DNA of 64,000 nucleotides from Paenibacillus sp. FSL H7-0737 (GCF_000758545.1 NZ_CP009279.1:2356001-2420000); one strand, 5' to 3'. Numbered from the stretch's first letter, positions 40,851-50,479 are shown. Notes: generated by a model not told the origin, from the letters alone. Program-made: numbers and translations.

Positions 40851-42254
40851 CTATTGCTCGTCAATATGGGCTTTTAAGATGCGAAGTCCTTTAGGAAGAT
40901 GATTCTTAAGTTGGCCTGCACTTGCTTTGCCCCAACTTATCGGCAATCCATCTAAAGTTACAAGTGTCCATCCATGTAATTCAACCGGCACTGGTAAGCT
41001 TTCTCCCCGGAGCCAAGCATGTATTTCCAGCCCCCCACTACTGAGATCAAAACTACGTGTTACTTGTGTGTGCTGAATCGCCATCGCTAGGGCGTGAGCG
41101 GGTTCAATCCGATTTTTCTTCAAATGGGCAATATGTAGCCCGGCACGAGGAATACGCAAACCATCCAGCAGCCCAGTATGGAGGTTGCCATTAAAGGATT
41201 CAGGCAGTAAATATAGGGATTCTCCGAACAGCAGAGGGACGCCTTGATATGAGAAACCAGGAAGCTCTAACGAAGCCCAGTCTTGGAATAACTGGTACGC
41301 ATCGCGTACGGAAGAATTAATTTTTGGGTTGTTTTTATTCCGACGTTTACTGGTGCTGCGTTTGGCATCATCATTAACATCGTTTTCGGTGACACTGTGC
41401 TTACGTAGGAGTGCAACAAAGTGGCCTTCGCCTTTTTCTAAATGTGGCCAAAGGCGCTTGCAGGTAAGTAGTTCCATATCGGGGTACCGATCCGTCAATC
41501 GGGCAATGGTCTCCTCATTCTCTTGACGGTTAAAGGTGCAAGTAGAATAGGCCAGAGTACCCCCAGGCTTAAGCATAAGGTAGGCGTCCTGCAGGATGTC
41601 CCATTGTCTCGCCGCACACATAACCACATGGTCAGGAGACCATTCTTGAACGGCATTTGGATCTTTTCGAAACATGCCTTCTCCTGAGCAAGGAGCATCT
41701 AGCATAATTCGGTCAAAGGCAAGTGGAAAGCGCGAAGACAGCTGCTCTGGCGTTGCACAGGTTACGAGGGTATTCTTAATGCCTAAACGTTCTACGTTCT
41801 CTGCAAGGATTTTTGCGCGCTCTGGATGGATTTCATTAGAAATTAAGAAGCCTTGTCCTTGCATTAAACCAGCGATATGCGTAGTTTTCCCTCCAGGGGC
41901 TGCTGCAAGGTCGAGGACGGTTTCACCGGGTTTAGGTGCCAGCAGTTCAGCTGCGGACATTGCGGAAGGCTCCTGAATATAATATAGTCCAGCAGCATGG
42001 TAAGGATGCCTGCCTGGTCGAGCGGGCTCTTCATAATAATAACCATCAGGGCACCATGGGATAGGTTTCAGATCAAACTGTGAGACTGTGCGTTCTACTG
42101 CGACTTGACCTGAATCCGAGATACTTTTCAATGGATTAAAGCGAAGCCCTTGCGTTCGTGGTGCTGAATAACTTTCTAGAAAAGCATTTGCCTCTTGCCC
42201 CAGCATTTCTTGTATATATGCGGTGTAAGAGGCAGGCAGCTGTTCTTCCTTCAT
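40851..42254 (-). CDS. rRNA (cytosine-C5-)-methyltransferase, RsmF-like (copy 2)
   Basis: A 467-residue paralogue of the enzyme at 28860-30386. The SAM motif is VLDLAAAPGGKTTHIAG, motif IV is DAPCSGEGMFRKDPNA, and the catalytic cysteine is in STCTFNRQ. The RsmF-type C-terminal domain ends with ISWGKASAGQLKNHLPKGLRIL. The linker is shorter than in copy 1. ATG at 42254 has AAAGGAG eight bases upstream. Two RsmF-like enzymes in one window suggest distinct rRNA target cytosines. Confidence 0.91.
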   Translation of the reverse strand: MKEEQLPASYTAYIQEMLGQEANAFLESYSAPRTQGLRFNPLKSISDSGQVAVERTVSQFDLKPIPWCPDGYYYEEPARPGRHPYHAAGLYYIQEPSAMSAAELLAPKPGETVLDLAAAPGGKTTHIAGLMQGQGFLISNEIHPERAKILAENVERLGIKNTLVTCATPEQLSSRFPLAFDRIMLDAPCSGEGMFRKDPNAVQEWSPDHVVMCAARQWDILQDAYLMLKPGGTLAYSTCTFNRQENEETIARLTDRYPDMELLTCKRLWPHLEKGEGHFVALLRKHSVTENDVNDDAKRSTSKRRNKNNPKINSSVRDAYQLFQDWASLELPGFSYQGVPLLFGESLYLLPESFNGNLHTGLLDGLRIPRAGLHIAHLKKNRIEPAHALAMAIQHTQVTRSFDLSSGGLEIHAWLRGESLPVPVELHGWTLVTLDGLPISWGKASAGQLKNHLPKGLRILKAHIDEQ

Positions 42255-42411
42255 AGATCATTCTCCTTTTTCTTAGTTGCTGTTTCATGTTTATACCGAT
42301 AAAATCAAGGTATGGGGAACGTAATCGTACCTGAAATTCTACATATACACAACTATATCATAATTGCCAAGTCTTACTGTACGTAAGGCAATTGTAAAGG
42401 GGATGTACCAT

Positions 42412-43548
42412 ATGAATTTGCTGCAAGCGCTCTTCTTCCCGCCGGAGCAACCCGGTGGTGTATCATCCATGATCCCTTATCTTCAGGAAAGGTTCCGTTC
42501 AAGCCGCTGGGAGATGGATTTGTTTTGGTTACCTAAGCGGATTCGCAACAAGGGACATGAAGAAGTCATATTCGAGACCTTTGATTGGACCCAGTTTGGG
42601 GAAAGTCAGATCGTTCAGAAATATATTCAGACCTACCGTGATTATCTATGGTGGACTAAACTACGAATGAGCAAGACATATGATCTTATCCATTCCCATC
42701 ATCCAATTGCTGGTTTAGCAATGAAAAAAGTATTTCCAAATACTCCGTTAATTCAAACCTTACATTCCAGTTATGAGCGAGAGCTGATTCTGAATGGAGC
42801 TATTTCTGAAGGTGGGCTGGAACATCAGTTTCTAGTTTCGCTATACCGCGAACTTGAGCATGTTAGTGATCGGTTAATGACTGTGTCGCAAGCTTTTGCA
42901 GAGTATGTGGCGCCTTATATTCTAGATCCTTCTAATATAGGAGTAATACCGAATGGTTTTGATGAGAAAAGGTTTAAGCCAGTCCCGCATGACAACGCTG
43001 TACCACAGCTAGTGACTGTGACTCGTCTAGTTCCAGCCAAAGGAATTGATACTTTACTCAAGGCCTGTGCTGAGCTTAAAAATCGCGGCCATGAATATGT
43101 ACTGCATATTATTGGAGATGGACCTTCCCGTGCGGATTTGGAAAACATGGCTAAACAATTAGGGATTTATAATGAAACGATTTTTTATGGATATACGCTC
43201 CATCCGGAAGAATTCATGCCTTTCTTTGATATTTTCGTGCTGCCTTCTCGGGCGGAGGCCTTCGGATCGGTGTTTGCAGAAGCAGCGCTTAGCTGCTTGG
43301 CTTTAGTTGGGACGAATGTAGGCGGGATACCGGAGCAGATTGAAGATGGTGTGAATGGCCTGCTCGTCAGTCCTGATGATGAGATTGCTCTTGCTGACGC
43401 TTTAGAGAAGGTGATATCTGATCCGGCTTATCGTTATGAGCTTTCTCGTTCAGCTTGGGATAAAGCGAAAAGCTTGTATTCGCTGACTCGTGTCGCTAAT
43501 GAACTTAAAAAGACATACTTACAGTATCCCTCAGGAACAAAGGGGTGA
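42412..43548 (+). CDS. GT4-family glycosyltransferase
   Basis: A 378-residue GT-B glycosyltransferase. The N-terminal acceptor domain (ALFFPPEQPGGVSSMIPYLQERF) is followed by a nucleotide-sugar domain with LVTVTRLVPAKGIDTLLKA, IIGDGPSRADLE, the E-x7-E motif region RAEAFGSVFAEAALSCLALVG and GGIPEQIEDGVNGLLV. The product could be a glycolipid or cell-surface glycan. ATG at 42412 has AAAGGGG nine bases upstream. A hairpin with AATTGCC/GGCAATT arms (42362-42393) lies immediately before this site. yhaO follows six bases after the stop. Confidence 0.9.
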   Translation: MNLLQALFFPPEQPGGVSSMIPYLQERFRSSRWEMDLFWLPKRIRNKGHEEVIFETFDWTQFGESQIVQKYIQTYRDYLWWTKLRMSKTYDLIHSHHPIAGLAMKKVFPNTPLIQTLHSSYERELILNGAISEGGLEHQFLVSLYRELEHVSDRLMTVSQAFAEYVAPYILDPSNIGVIPNGFDEKRFKPVPHDNAVPQLVTVTRLVPAKGIDTLLKACAELKNRGHEYVLHIIGDGPSRADLENMAKQLGIYNETIFYGYTLHPEEFMPFFDIFVLPSRAEAFGSVFAEAALSCLALVGTNVGGIPEQIEDGVNGLLVSPDDEIALADALEKVISDPAYRYELSRSAWDKAKSLYSLTRVANELKKTYLQYPSGTKG

Positions 43549-43554
43549 GCAGCT

Positions 43555-44865
43555 ATGATTCCATTTCGATTTCTACATGCTGCTGACTTACATCTGGATA
43601 GCCGATTTGCTGGGCTGGCGCATATTTCGCCAGCCATTCGTTCTTATTTACGTGAGTCGACCTTCGCCGCCCTTGGGCGGCTTGTCCGCGTTGCCATCCA
43701 AGAGAATGTTGATTTTATCGTCATCAGTGGAGATGTATACGATGTTTCTGACGCTTCTTTACAGGGCCAACTGCGATTTCAGGAAGCACTCAAGGAACTG
43801 GGTCAGCAAGGAATACACGTGTTTCTGATCCATGGCAACCATGATCCACTAGACGGATTGCGTCTGACTACAGAAATGCCCAGGCATGTTACCGTGTTTG
43901 GAGGAGAGAAGCCAGATCTCGCCACGGCTTACCGTCGCAAAGATGGTCAAGAAGTAGCTATTGTTAGTGGAATCTCCTATCCGACTGCGAAAGTTACGGA
44001 CAACACTGCAGTGACCTTTTCTCGAAAGCCTGGCAGCCGTCTGTTTCATATTGCTATGCTGCATGGGAATGTAGACGGTGATTTGCTGCACGAGACGTAT
44101 TCTCCTTGCAGTCGCAGGGACCTAATCGAACGGGGTTTTGATTATTGGGCACTTGGACATATTCATAAACGCAGTGTATTGCATGAAAAACCGGCGATTA
44201 TATACCCGGGCAATATACAAGGACGTAGCATTAAGGAAACCGGACCAAAAGGTTGTTATGTTGTGGATGTTGATGAGGCTGGAAGTGCCACGCCCCAGTT
44301 TCATGATCTTGATTATGTTCGCTGGCAGGTACGGGATCTGTCCATTGAGGGATTGAGTCATGAAGCGGAATGGATACAAAGGGTGGAGCAGGTGATTGAC
44401 GATATCAGGGAGGAACTCCCGGAGCTGATGTCAGTGGTCAGATTTCGTCTGATTGGACGCGGGGACGTACATAAAGTATTAGCTGAAAAAGGAGCGGTAG
44501 AGGATCTGCTGTCTGAACTCCAGCGCCGTGAGGCGGTACGGGCTGAGCGTAAAGATTATAAAGGACTTGTCTGGGTGGAAGGATTCGCTGTAGAATCCGG
44601 GTTAGCTATTGACCGTGAACGGTTATTAGAGGAGGATAGCTTTCTTGGAGAAATGCTGCGAATTACAGAGCGTACGGAACATTCAGCAGAAGCGCTTGAA
44701 GAATTAATAAACAGTGCGCTTAAGCCGCTCATGGAGAATCAGGAGCTGCGACAGCTGCTCTCGGTGACAAGTCAAGAGGAGAAGTTAAGTTGGCTTCGTA
44801 GTGCAGCAGAACAGGGAATCACAATGCTCGGTGGAATGGAGGGTGCTCCAGAAGATGAGAATTGA
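43555..44865 (+). CDS. yhaO: metallophosphoesterase, SbcD-like (YhaO)
   Basis: A 436-residue calcineurin-type nuclease. The metal-binding motifs are FLHAADLHLDSRF (residues 6-18), ISGDVYDVSD, HGNHDPLDG, LHGNVDGD and GHIHKRSV. B. subtilis YhaO pairs with the YhaN ATPase in a complex analogous to SbcCD/Mre11-Rad50. ATG at 43555 follows the glycosyltransferase stop by six bases, with GGGGTGAG overlapping that stop as the binding site. Its end overlaps yhaN by 11 bp, so the two are translationally coupled. Confidence 0.92.
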   Translation: MIPFRFLHAADLHLDSRFAGLAHISPAIRSYLRESTFAALGRLVRVAIQENVDFIVISGDVYDVSDASLQGQLRFQEALKELGQQGIHVFLIHGNHDPLDGLRLTTEMPRHVTVFGGEKPDLATAYRRKDGQEVAIVSGISYPTAKVTDNTAVTFSRKPGSRLFHIAMLHGNVDGDLLHETYSPCSRRDLIERGFDYWALGHIHKRSVLHEKPAIIYPGNIQGRSIKETGPKGCYVVDVDEAGSATPQFHDLDYVRWQVRDLSIEGLSHEAEWIQRVEQVIDDIREELPELMSVVRFRLIGRGDVHKVLAEKGAVEDLLSELQRREAVRAERKDYKGLVWVEGFAVESGLAIDRERLLEEDSFLGEMLRITERTEHSAEALEELINSALKPLMENQELRQLLSVTSQEEKLSWLRSAAEQGITMLGGMEGAPEDEN

Positions 44866-47800
44866 ACATTTGCAGATCCATGGCTTCGGACGTTTGCATA
44901 ACCGAGAGATTGAACTATCGGAAGGAGTTACTATACTCTATGGACGTAATGAAGCAGGAAAAAGCACGACGTTACAGTTTATTCGCTCCATGCTGTTTGG
45001 AATTCCAAGTCGTGGTAACCCTACGGAGAGGTATGAACCTATGCAAGGCGGATTACATGGGGGAATACTGAAGGCACGTGATAGTAATGGTGCCCTGTGG
45101 ACCATTCGTCGCCATACAGCTGGTGGTGAGGGCTCAGGAAGAAATGAGAAACTGAACATCACGGTTAACCATCTGAATGGAACAACGCAAGAGCTAGGGC
45201 AAGCTGAAATGGAGCGTCTTTTGCTTGGTGGTATCTCTAGGAGCATGTTCCATCAATTGTTCGCGGTCTCTCTCGATGAACTGCAGGAGCTTGCTGCGCT
45301 TCAATCAGAAGAGATGAGCAGCTTTCTCTTTCACGCAGGTATGGGCGGCGGTGGAACGATCATGCGGGCGGAACGCCGATTGGTACAGGAAGCTGAGAAG
45401 CTGTATAAACCTCGGGGCAAGCTGCAGGAAGCTGCTAAAATCGTTCAGGCTATTGAGAAATTAGAGCGTCAGATGGCGGAGAGCCGCTCTTATCTTCCAC
45501 GTTATAACGGTAATATAGCAGCATTAAAGGTTACGGAATCTGAGCTAGATCAACTGGAACAACAACGTAAGCTTACAGGAGACAAGCTCGTGATGCTTCG
45601 CAAAGCTCAGGATATTCGTGAATTGTGGTTAAAATGGAGCGATGCGCAGCTCGAGCTACAGGACCTGCCAGAGATTACAACCTTTCCTGAAGATGGAGCG
45701 ATTCGCTATCAGGCACTTGAAGGTGAAATTCGGAATGCTCAGGGAGCAGTAACTCGTTATGAACGTCTGCAAAGTGAGCTAACGGCTGAGCTGGTGCAGA
45801 ATCCGCCGGATGCATTGTTAACAGCGCAGGGGCCTGCCCTGGAGCGGCTGGATCGCCATCGGAGCAGCTATGAAAACCTGCGAGCGGAAAGACAGCGGCT
45901 AGAAGGTGAATTGACCGCGCTGAATGAGCATTTGCAGCGAATTCTGCGAGGCATTGATGTCAGCTGGAGCGCGGCAGAGCTGACTGCATTTTCGGGTGCA
46001 GCGGCGGATCGTGAAGCTGCACGGAGGTTTGCGGCGGCGTTCGCAAGTTATGATCGCCGCATGGAAGCGGAGGGCGCAGCACGGCAGACGCTGCGTTCCC
46101 GCTTGGCTGCTGCCTCAGCTTCGCTGCAGGCAGCAGAACGGGCGCTGGCGCGTGAACACGCAACCGGCGCCGAATCATTTGCGCAGCTGGCTCCGCGCAG
46201 CGCCCGAGAAGTGCTGCAACTGTGGGACGAGCTGCAGCAGGCGGCCGAGCGCTGGCGCGAAGCGCAGCTCAGCGAAGGGCCGCAGCGCGGCCCAGGCGCC
46301 GGAAGTGACGGCCCTAGCGCGCAGCGCATGGCCGCGCTCTACCGGCGCCTGCTGTGGGCTGGGGCAGCACTAACCGTGCTGCTGCCCACAGCGCTGTGGC
46401 TAACCGGTGCTCCGCCGGTCAGCGCAGTGCTCGCGATCGGCCTGCTTGGAGCGGCCGATCTGGCCCTTTGGGCCGGCCTCAGCGGAGCGCGCCGGCCGGA
46501 AGCGTCCCCGCCAGTGCATGGCGGGGACGTGGGCACAGCCGCAGCCGAGATGCTGCGGCTGCGGGGGCAGCTGCTCTCCGGGGCGGAGCCGGAGAGCGCC
46601 ATGCCGGGGCGGCGATCGGCCGCCCCGGGGTCCAGCCCTGACGCAGGCGGGCTGGAAGCCTCCATGAGGGAGCTTCGCAGGCTCATGGAGGCTTGGTCCG
46701 CTTGGCGGCAGCGCATTGAACGCTATGCCGCCGAGCGGGATGCCTGCCGCACGGAGCTGGAGACGCTGGCAGGCCAAGAGAAGCTGCTCGCGGAAGAAAT
46801 GAGCCTGGCAGAGACGGCTTTTACGCAAACTGCTGAGCAATATGAAGAATGGCTGCGTGAGCGCAGATTGCCCGAAGGGTTGTCTCCGGAAGGGCTGCCG
46901 GATATCTTCGCTATGGTGGAGCAGGGGAACGAGCTGCTGCGCCAAGAGAATAAGCTCTCTTTACGTCTGAAAGAGCTGGAAGATGAGTGTCACGTGTTCG
47001 AGGAGGAGCTGCTTGCTCTCATTTATGAATCAGGTACTGATCCTTTAGACGAGTCTGGCGTAGCGGCAACTAGCTTTGATATGGATCCGCACGATGGACA
47101 GCGACGATCTGCACTAACTTTACTAAGCTGGCTGGAACTTCGAAAAAGAGCTTGGGATGAACTGAAAAAGGACCTGGTTCGCCGGGAAGGCATTCAGTCA
47201 CGGTTACAAGAGCTTCTGGAAGAGCTTAAGGAGAGCCATAGGGTATTAGGTGAGTTAAGAGAACAGCGTGACCACCTGTTGGACGAAGGCGGAGCAACAG
47301 GCGGGGAGGATTTCTTAAGGAGATCGGCTGCTGTACAGCGGCGTAGTGAGCTGAATAAATCCATTCGCCAGTGGGAGCTAGCCATGTTTGGAGGCTGGGA
47401 GGATGAGCGAGTTAACGCCTTGCAGTTATTATTAGATCATCATGATGCTTCAGCACTCCAGAAGGAACGTACGGCAGCTGAAGAGCTAGCTGAACGGGAA
47501 GAAGAACTGTGGAACACCCTGCTGGAGCAACGAGGAAAGCTTCTTCAGGAAAGGGAGTATTTGAAAGAGCGTTGTATGGAGGACTCTGTTATTCAGCAAT
47601 TGGAAGAGCAGAGAGCTGCTCTGCGAATCGTGGCTGATAAGTATGCGGTAGCAGCATTAACTGCTGAATTAATCGGAAGAACCCGCCGTATTTATGAACA
47701 GGAGAAGCAACCGCAGGTACTTTTGCTTGCATCTGACTATTTCTCCAAGCTGACCGAAGGGGAATACAAAAGAGTAGTTATGACTCTAGGTCATAAAGAA

Positions 47801-48100
47801 CTAAAAGCGGAACACAAAGATGCTGGACTGCTGGACAGCGGTCTGCTCAGCCGTGGGACGGCAGAACAGTTGTACCTTTCCATCCGCTTGGCACTTGCAG
47901 AGACGATGTCTCGGCAAGTATCGTTACCACTACTATTCGATGATCTATTCGTCAATTTTGACGAGGCTCGTCTTCATGCTGCGCTTTCACTGCTTGGTGA
48001 ACTGTCGGTCTCCCGCCAGATTGTGATGATGACCTGTCACAAGCATGTGGCGGAAGCGGCAGCACGAATCATTCCAACAGCAGCAGTTATTTCCGTGTAA
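44855..48100 (+). CDS. yhaN: SbcC/Rad50-like ATPase (YhaN) with membrane segments
   Basis: A 1081-residue SMC-like ATPase partner of YhaO. The Walker A motif GRNEAGKST lies near residue 31, long coiled coils fill the middle, and the C-terminal half-site has LSRGTAEQLYLSIRLALAE (signature) and PLLFDDLFVNFD (Walker B). Two adjacent hydrophobic segments near residues 500-545 could insert in the membrane, as reported for YhaN-type proteins. Codons between about 45.95 and 46.80 kb are far richer in G+C than the rest of the gene. ATG at 44855 gives the family N-terminus MRIEHLQIHGFGRL. The 3' end overlaps the convergent ykvI gene by 14 bp. Confidence 0.93.
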   Translation: MRIEHLQIHGFGRLHNREIELSEGVTILYGRNEAGKSTTLQFIRSMLFGIPSRGNPTERYEPMQGGLHGGILKARDSNGALWTIRRHTAGGEGSGRNEKLNITVNHLNGTTQELGQAEMERLLLGGISRSMFHQLFAVSLDELQELAALQSEEMSSFLFHAGMGGGGTIMRAERRLVQEAEKLYKPRGKLQEAAKIVQAIEKLERQMAESRSYLPRYNGNIAALKVTESELDQLEQQRKLTGDKLVMLRKAQDIRELWLKWSDAQLELQDLPEITTFPEDGAIRYQALEGEIRNAQGAVTRYERLQSELTAELVQNPPDALLTAQGPALERLDRHRSSYENLRAERQRLEGELTALNEHLQRILRGIDVSWSAAELTAFSGAAADREAARRFAAAFASYDRRMEAEGAARQTLRSRLAAASASLQAAERALAREHATGAESFAQLAPRSAREVLQLWDELQQAAERWREAQLSEGPQRGPGAGSDGPSAQRMAALYRRLLWAGAALTVLLPTALWLTGAPPVSAVLAIGLLGAADLALWAGLSGARRPEASPPVHGGDVGTAAAEMLRLRGQLLSGAEPESAMPGRRSAAPGSSPDAGGLEASMRELRRLMEAWSAWRQRIERYAAERDACRTELETLAGQEKLLAEEMSLAETAFTQTAEQYEEWLRERRLPEGLSPEGLPDIFAMVEQGNELLRQENKLSLRLKELEDECHVFEEELLALIYESGTDPLDESGVAATSFDMDPHDGQRRSALTLLSWLELRKRAWDELKKDLVRREGIQSRLQELLEELKESHRVLGELREQRDHLLDEGGATGGEDFLRRSAAVQRRSELNKSIRQWELAMFGGWEDERVNALQLLLDHHDASALQKERTAAEELAEREEELWNTLLEQRGKLLQEREYLKERCMEDSVIQQLEEQRAALRIVADKYAVAALTAELIGRTRRIYEQEKQPQVLLLASDYFSKLTEGEYKRVVMTLGHKELKAEHKDAGLLDSGLLSRGTAEQLYLSIRLALAETMSRQVSLPLLFDDLFVNFDEARLHAALSLLGELSVSRQIVMMTCHKHVAEAAARIIPTAAVISV

Positions 48101-49199
48101 CTGGTTTTATGGATACAAGGCTGTTCCCTTTTCCACTCGAACCCGATGAGGAATCGCTACGTGGTGGAGTAGACCATGGCGTACGTAGTAGCATGACAGC
48201 CCAGACCATCGACAAAGCTCCGAAGATCGGGTAGAACACGGAGAGTAGAGAGCTAAAGCCAAATTGGCTCAGTAAATAACAGACCAACATCAGAATCGGC
48301 GTAATCAATGCGGGTTTAACTGGAATTCGTTGTTTAAGCTGCATGGTGACACCATAAATGTCAGCGACAAAAGTGCTAAAGATCTCCAAAAAGATCAGCA
48401 ACAAATATATAGTTTGTACTACAGTACCCAACCGGATGGCGATGTTGCCCATAGGGATTTCAAATTGGAGAATATCAGGCATCTGGGAGCTCATCGCGAA
48501 ATGTGCGGCGATCAACATAAAGCCAATTCCGGCACCACCAATAATACCGCCCCAGACAAGAGATTTTTCTTCATCCGTATGTCGAGCCATGGGAACTAAT
48601 ACGGCTTGAGCCATACCTAGATTAAAGGCGGTGTAGAGCAGCGGCGACATCCAAGCGCCAAAGATTGTCCGATCCGTTTCTAGGAATAAGAACCGCTGAG
48701 CTCCTGGAATTTGAAAGGTATTAAAAATAATGATGAGTGACAGCGTAAGCATTAATGGGACGATCAGACTATTCATTTGCAGAATACCGGAAATTCCCCG
48801 TTTAAGCAGAAAATAAGAACCAACCAGCGTGAGTATTAGCCCTGTTTGATAATGAAATCCAAGATGCTCTTGAAAAATAGCGCCCGCGCCTGCAAGCATA
48901 ATACTGTTGACACCGATTAAGATGACCATCGTGAACAAACTGATGGTGCTTCCGACTTGGTCGCCGAAGAGGTGTCGGTTAAAGTCTTCATAAGACTCTG
49001 CTTCTATGCGCCGAGCGATGACCATCATTTTCGTACCCAGCCATATAAACAGTATAGTAGAGAGCAGGATGGTCAGGACTGCCCAGTGTCCGTAACGAGT
49101 GAAGAATTTTAATATTTCTTGTCCGGTGGCGAATCCGGCTCCTACAATGGTGCCAATGTAAGTGAATGCGATCTGTAATGTTCGGACATGTGATTTCAT
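48087..49199 (-). CDS. YkvI family transporter-like membrane protein
   Basis: A 370-residue membrane protein with about ten helices of the LeuT/APC-like YkvI family. The N-terminal motif AFTYIGTIVGAGFATGQEILKFF includes an unwound glycine-rich substrate site. The substrate is unknown. ATG at 49199 has AGGAGGGGA directly upstream; the frame is open further to 49271 without a site. It has a serine/lysine-rich C-terminal tail that overlaps yhaN convergently, and it diverges from xpt. Confidence 0.86.
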   Translation of the reverse strand: MKSHVRTLQIAFTYIGTIVGAGFATGQEILKFFTRYGHWAVLTILLSTILFIWLGTKMMVIARRIEAESYEDFNRHLFGDQVGSTISLFTMVILIGVNSIMLAGAGAIFQEHLGFHYQTGLILTLVGSYFLLKRGISGILQMNSLIVPLMLTLSLIIIFNTFQIPGAQRFLFLETDRTIFGAWMSPLLYTAFNLGMAQAVLVPMARHTDEEKSLVWGGIIGGAGIGFMLIAAHFAMSSQMPDILQFEIPMGNIAIRLGTVVQTIYLLLIFLEIFSTFVADIYGVTMQLKQRIPVKPALITPILMLVCYLLSQFGFSSLLSVFYPIFGALSMVWAVMLLRTPWSTPPRSDSSSGSSGKGNSLVSIKPVTRK

Positions 49200-49373
49200 G
49201 GCTCCCCTCCTAATAGTTTTAAGAACAAAAGAAAAATCATAATGTGTGCTATGCAGGATTGCCTTGTGCACTCTGTATAGTACAGGTTATGATGAGGATC
49301 AGTAGGACATGACTTCCGTGATTCATTTGTACGGAACGTCTGCGATTATAAAGGGTATTGGAGGTTCAAAGTC

Positions 49374-49946
49374 ATGGAAGTGTTGAAACAGCGGATTTTG
49401 GAGGAAGGTGTCGTCGTTTCGGATGAAGTGCTGAAGCTGGATGCACTGTTGAATCATCAGGTAGATCCGCAGCTTACGATGGAAATGGGACGGGAGTTTG
49501 CCGGGAGGTTTGCGGACTGCGGAATTACACGTATTGTGACCGTGGAATCCTCGGGCATTGCCGTGGCATTTGCCACCGCATATGAGTTAAAGGTGCCGTT
49601 AGTTTTTGCACGTCGCAAAAAAACACTGTTAGCAGATCCGGACGCACTTTGTGAAAGAGTTCCTTCTTTTACGAAAGGTATTGTTACCGACATTATGTTG
49701 TCTCGCCAATTCATCTCTCCAGAGGATAAAATCCTCTTTATCGATGATATTATTGCTAATGGTGATGCAGCACGTGGATTGATTAAGATCATCGAGCGCT
49801 CTGGCGCTGAGCTGGTAGGTCTTGGCGTTGTAGTGGAAAAAAGCTTTCAGGCTGGAGCCCGGACGATCAAAGAACAAGGCATCCGACTGGAGTCACTCGT
49901 AAGAATTACTTCTCTTAGCGGAGGCACCATTGAATTTGGGGATTAA
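49374..49946 (+). CDS. xpt: xanthine phosphoribosyltransferase
   Basis: Salvages xanthine to XMP using PRPP in the cytoplasm. The 190-residue length is normal. The PRPP-binding motif is ILFIDDIIANGDAARGL (about residues 121-137), and TVESSGIAVAFATAYELKVPLVFARRKK and SLVRITSL match Xpt. ATG at 49374 has GGAGG nine bases upstream. Unlike B. subtilis, no pbuX follows, and no guanine riboswitch is visible in the leader; only a TTCCGT/ACGGAA dyad (49314-49336) is present. Confidence 0.94.
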   Translation: MEVLKQRILEEGVVVSDEVLKLDALLNHQVDPQLTMEMGREFAGRFADCGITRIVTVESSGIAVAFATAYELKVPLVFARRKKTLLADPDALCERVPSFTKGIVTDIMLSRQFISPEDKILFIDDIIANGDAARGLIKIIERSGAELVGLGVVVEKSFQAGARTIKEQGIRLESLVRITSLSGGTIEFGD

Positions 49947-50012
49947 CCCGTTTTTGAGATAAGAACAGGCCTATTTTTCAAACAACTGCTTTTCACCCTA
50001 TAGATTTTCCTT

Positions 50013-50018
50013 TATAAT
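50013..50018 (+). promoter_or_regulatory. putative -10 of the gene at 50048
   Basis: TATAAT lies 30 bp before the ATG, with a TTTCAC element 16 bp upstream as a possible -35. Confidence 0.4.
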
Positions 50019-50047
50019 AAAATCAGACATAGGGAGGAGGCGTCACA

Positions 50048-50365
50048 ATGGGGAAAGAACCGGTGACTGAGCAATTTTTTATTGATAAATTAACCGAGGC
50101 CAAGGATCACTTCGAGCGTGCGCTGGATTGCAAACACACGGAATTCGACGATCTGTATCCCTATATGATTGAACATCCTCAGTTTTTTTGGTACAAACGC
50201 TATGTAGCTTGGTCAGAACTTCTGACAATCAAAGGTTTATGTGAGGAACTTTCCTTCCCTTGGAGGGAGAAATTCACAACAAACCAAGTGGAGTATCTGG
50301 AGCAACGTGTGATGTCCGCTAAAGTTCTTGATTTCTGGTTCGAGAAGAATGAAGCGCTGATATAA
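50048..50365 (+). CDS. hypothetical protein, 105 residues
   Basis: I do not recognise a family. The protein is acidic to neutral, rich in aromatic residues (FFWYKRYVAWSEL, LDFWFEKN), predicted mostly helical, and has no signal peptide or membrane helix. An excellent AGGGAGGAGG site seven bases upstream of the ATG and a terminator at 50407 indicate a real, well-translated monocistronic gene. Confidence 0.75.
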   Translation: MGKEPVTEQFFIDKLTEAKDHFERALDCKHTEFDDLYPYMIEHPQFFWYKRYVAWSELLTIKGLCEELSFPWREKFTTNQVEYLEQRVMSAKVLDFWFEKNEALI

Positions 50366-50406
50366 GAATGCTTTAGTAGACATGCAATTGGTCAATTACT
50401 TATACG

Positions 50407-50439
50407 AGACCCAGATGATTTTTCATTTGGGTCTTTTTT
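50407..50439 (+). terminator. terminator of the gene at 50048
   Basis: AGACCCAGATGA pairs with TCATTTGGGTCT around TTTT, then a T-tract. Confidence 0.85.
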
Positions 50440-50479
50440 CTGGATGAAAATAGGATAAGCTATACAGAGGGAGGAATTC

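Noticed and set aside
45960..46945. Several open frames of 90-180 codons inside yhaN on both strands
   Set aside because: High G+C removes stop codons by chance; the products are low-complexity Ala/Arg/Pro/Ser and the yhaN frame is intact across them.
49271..49373. Possible guanine riboswitch before xpt
   Set aside because: The conserved loops of the purine aptamer are not recognisable.
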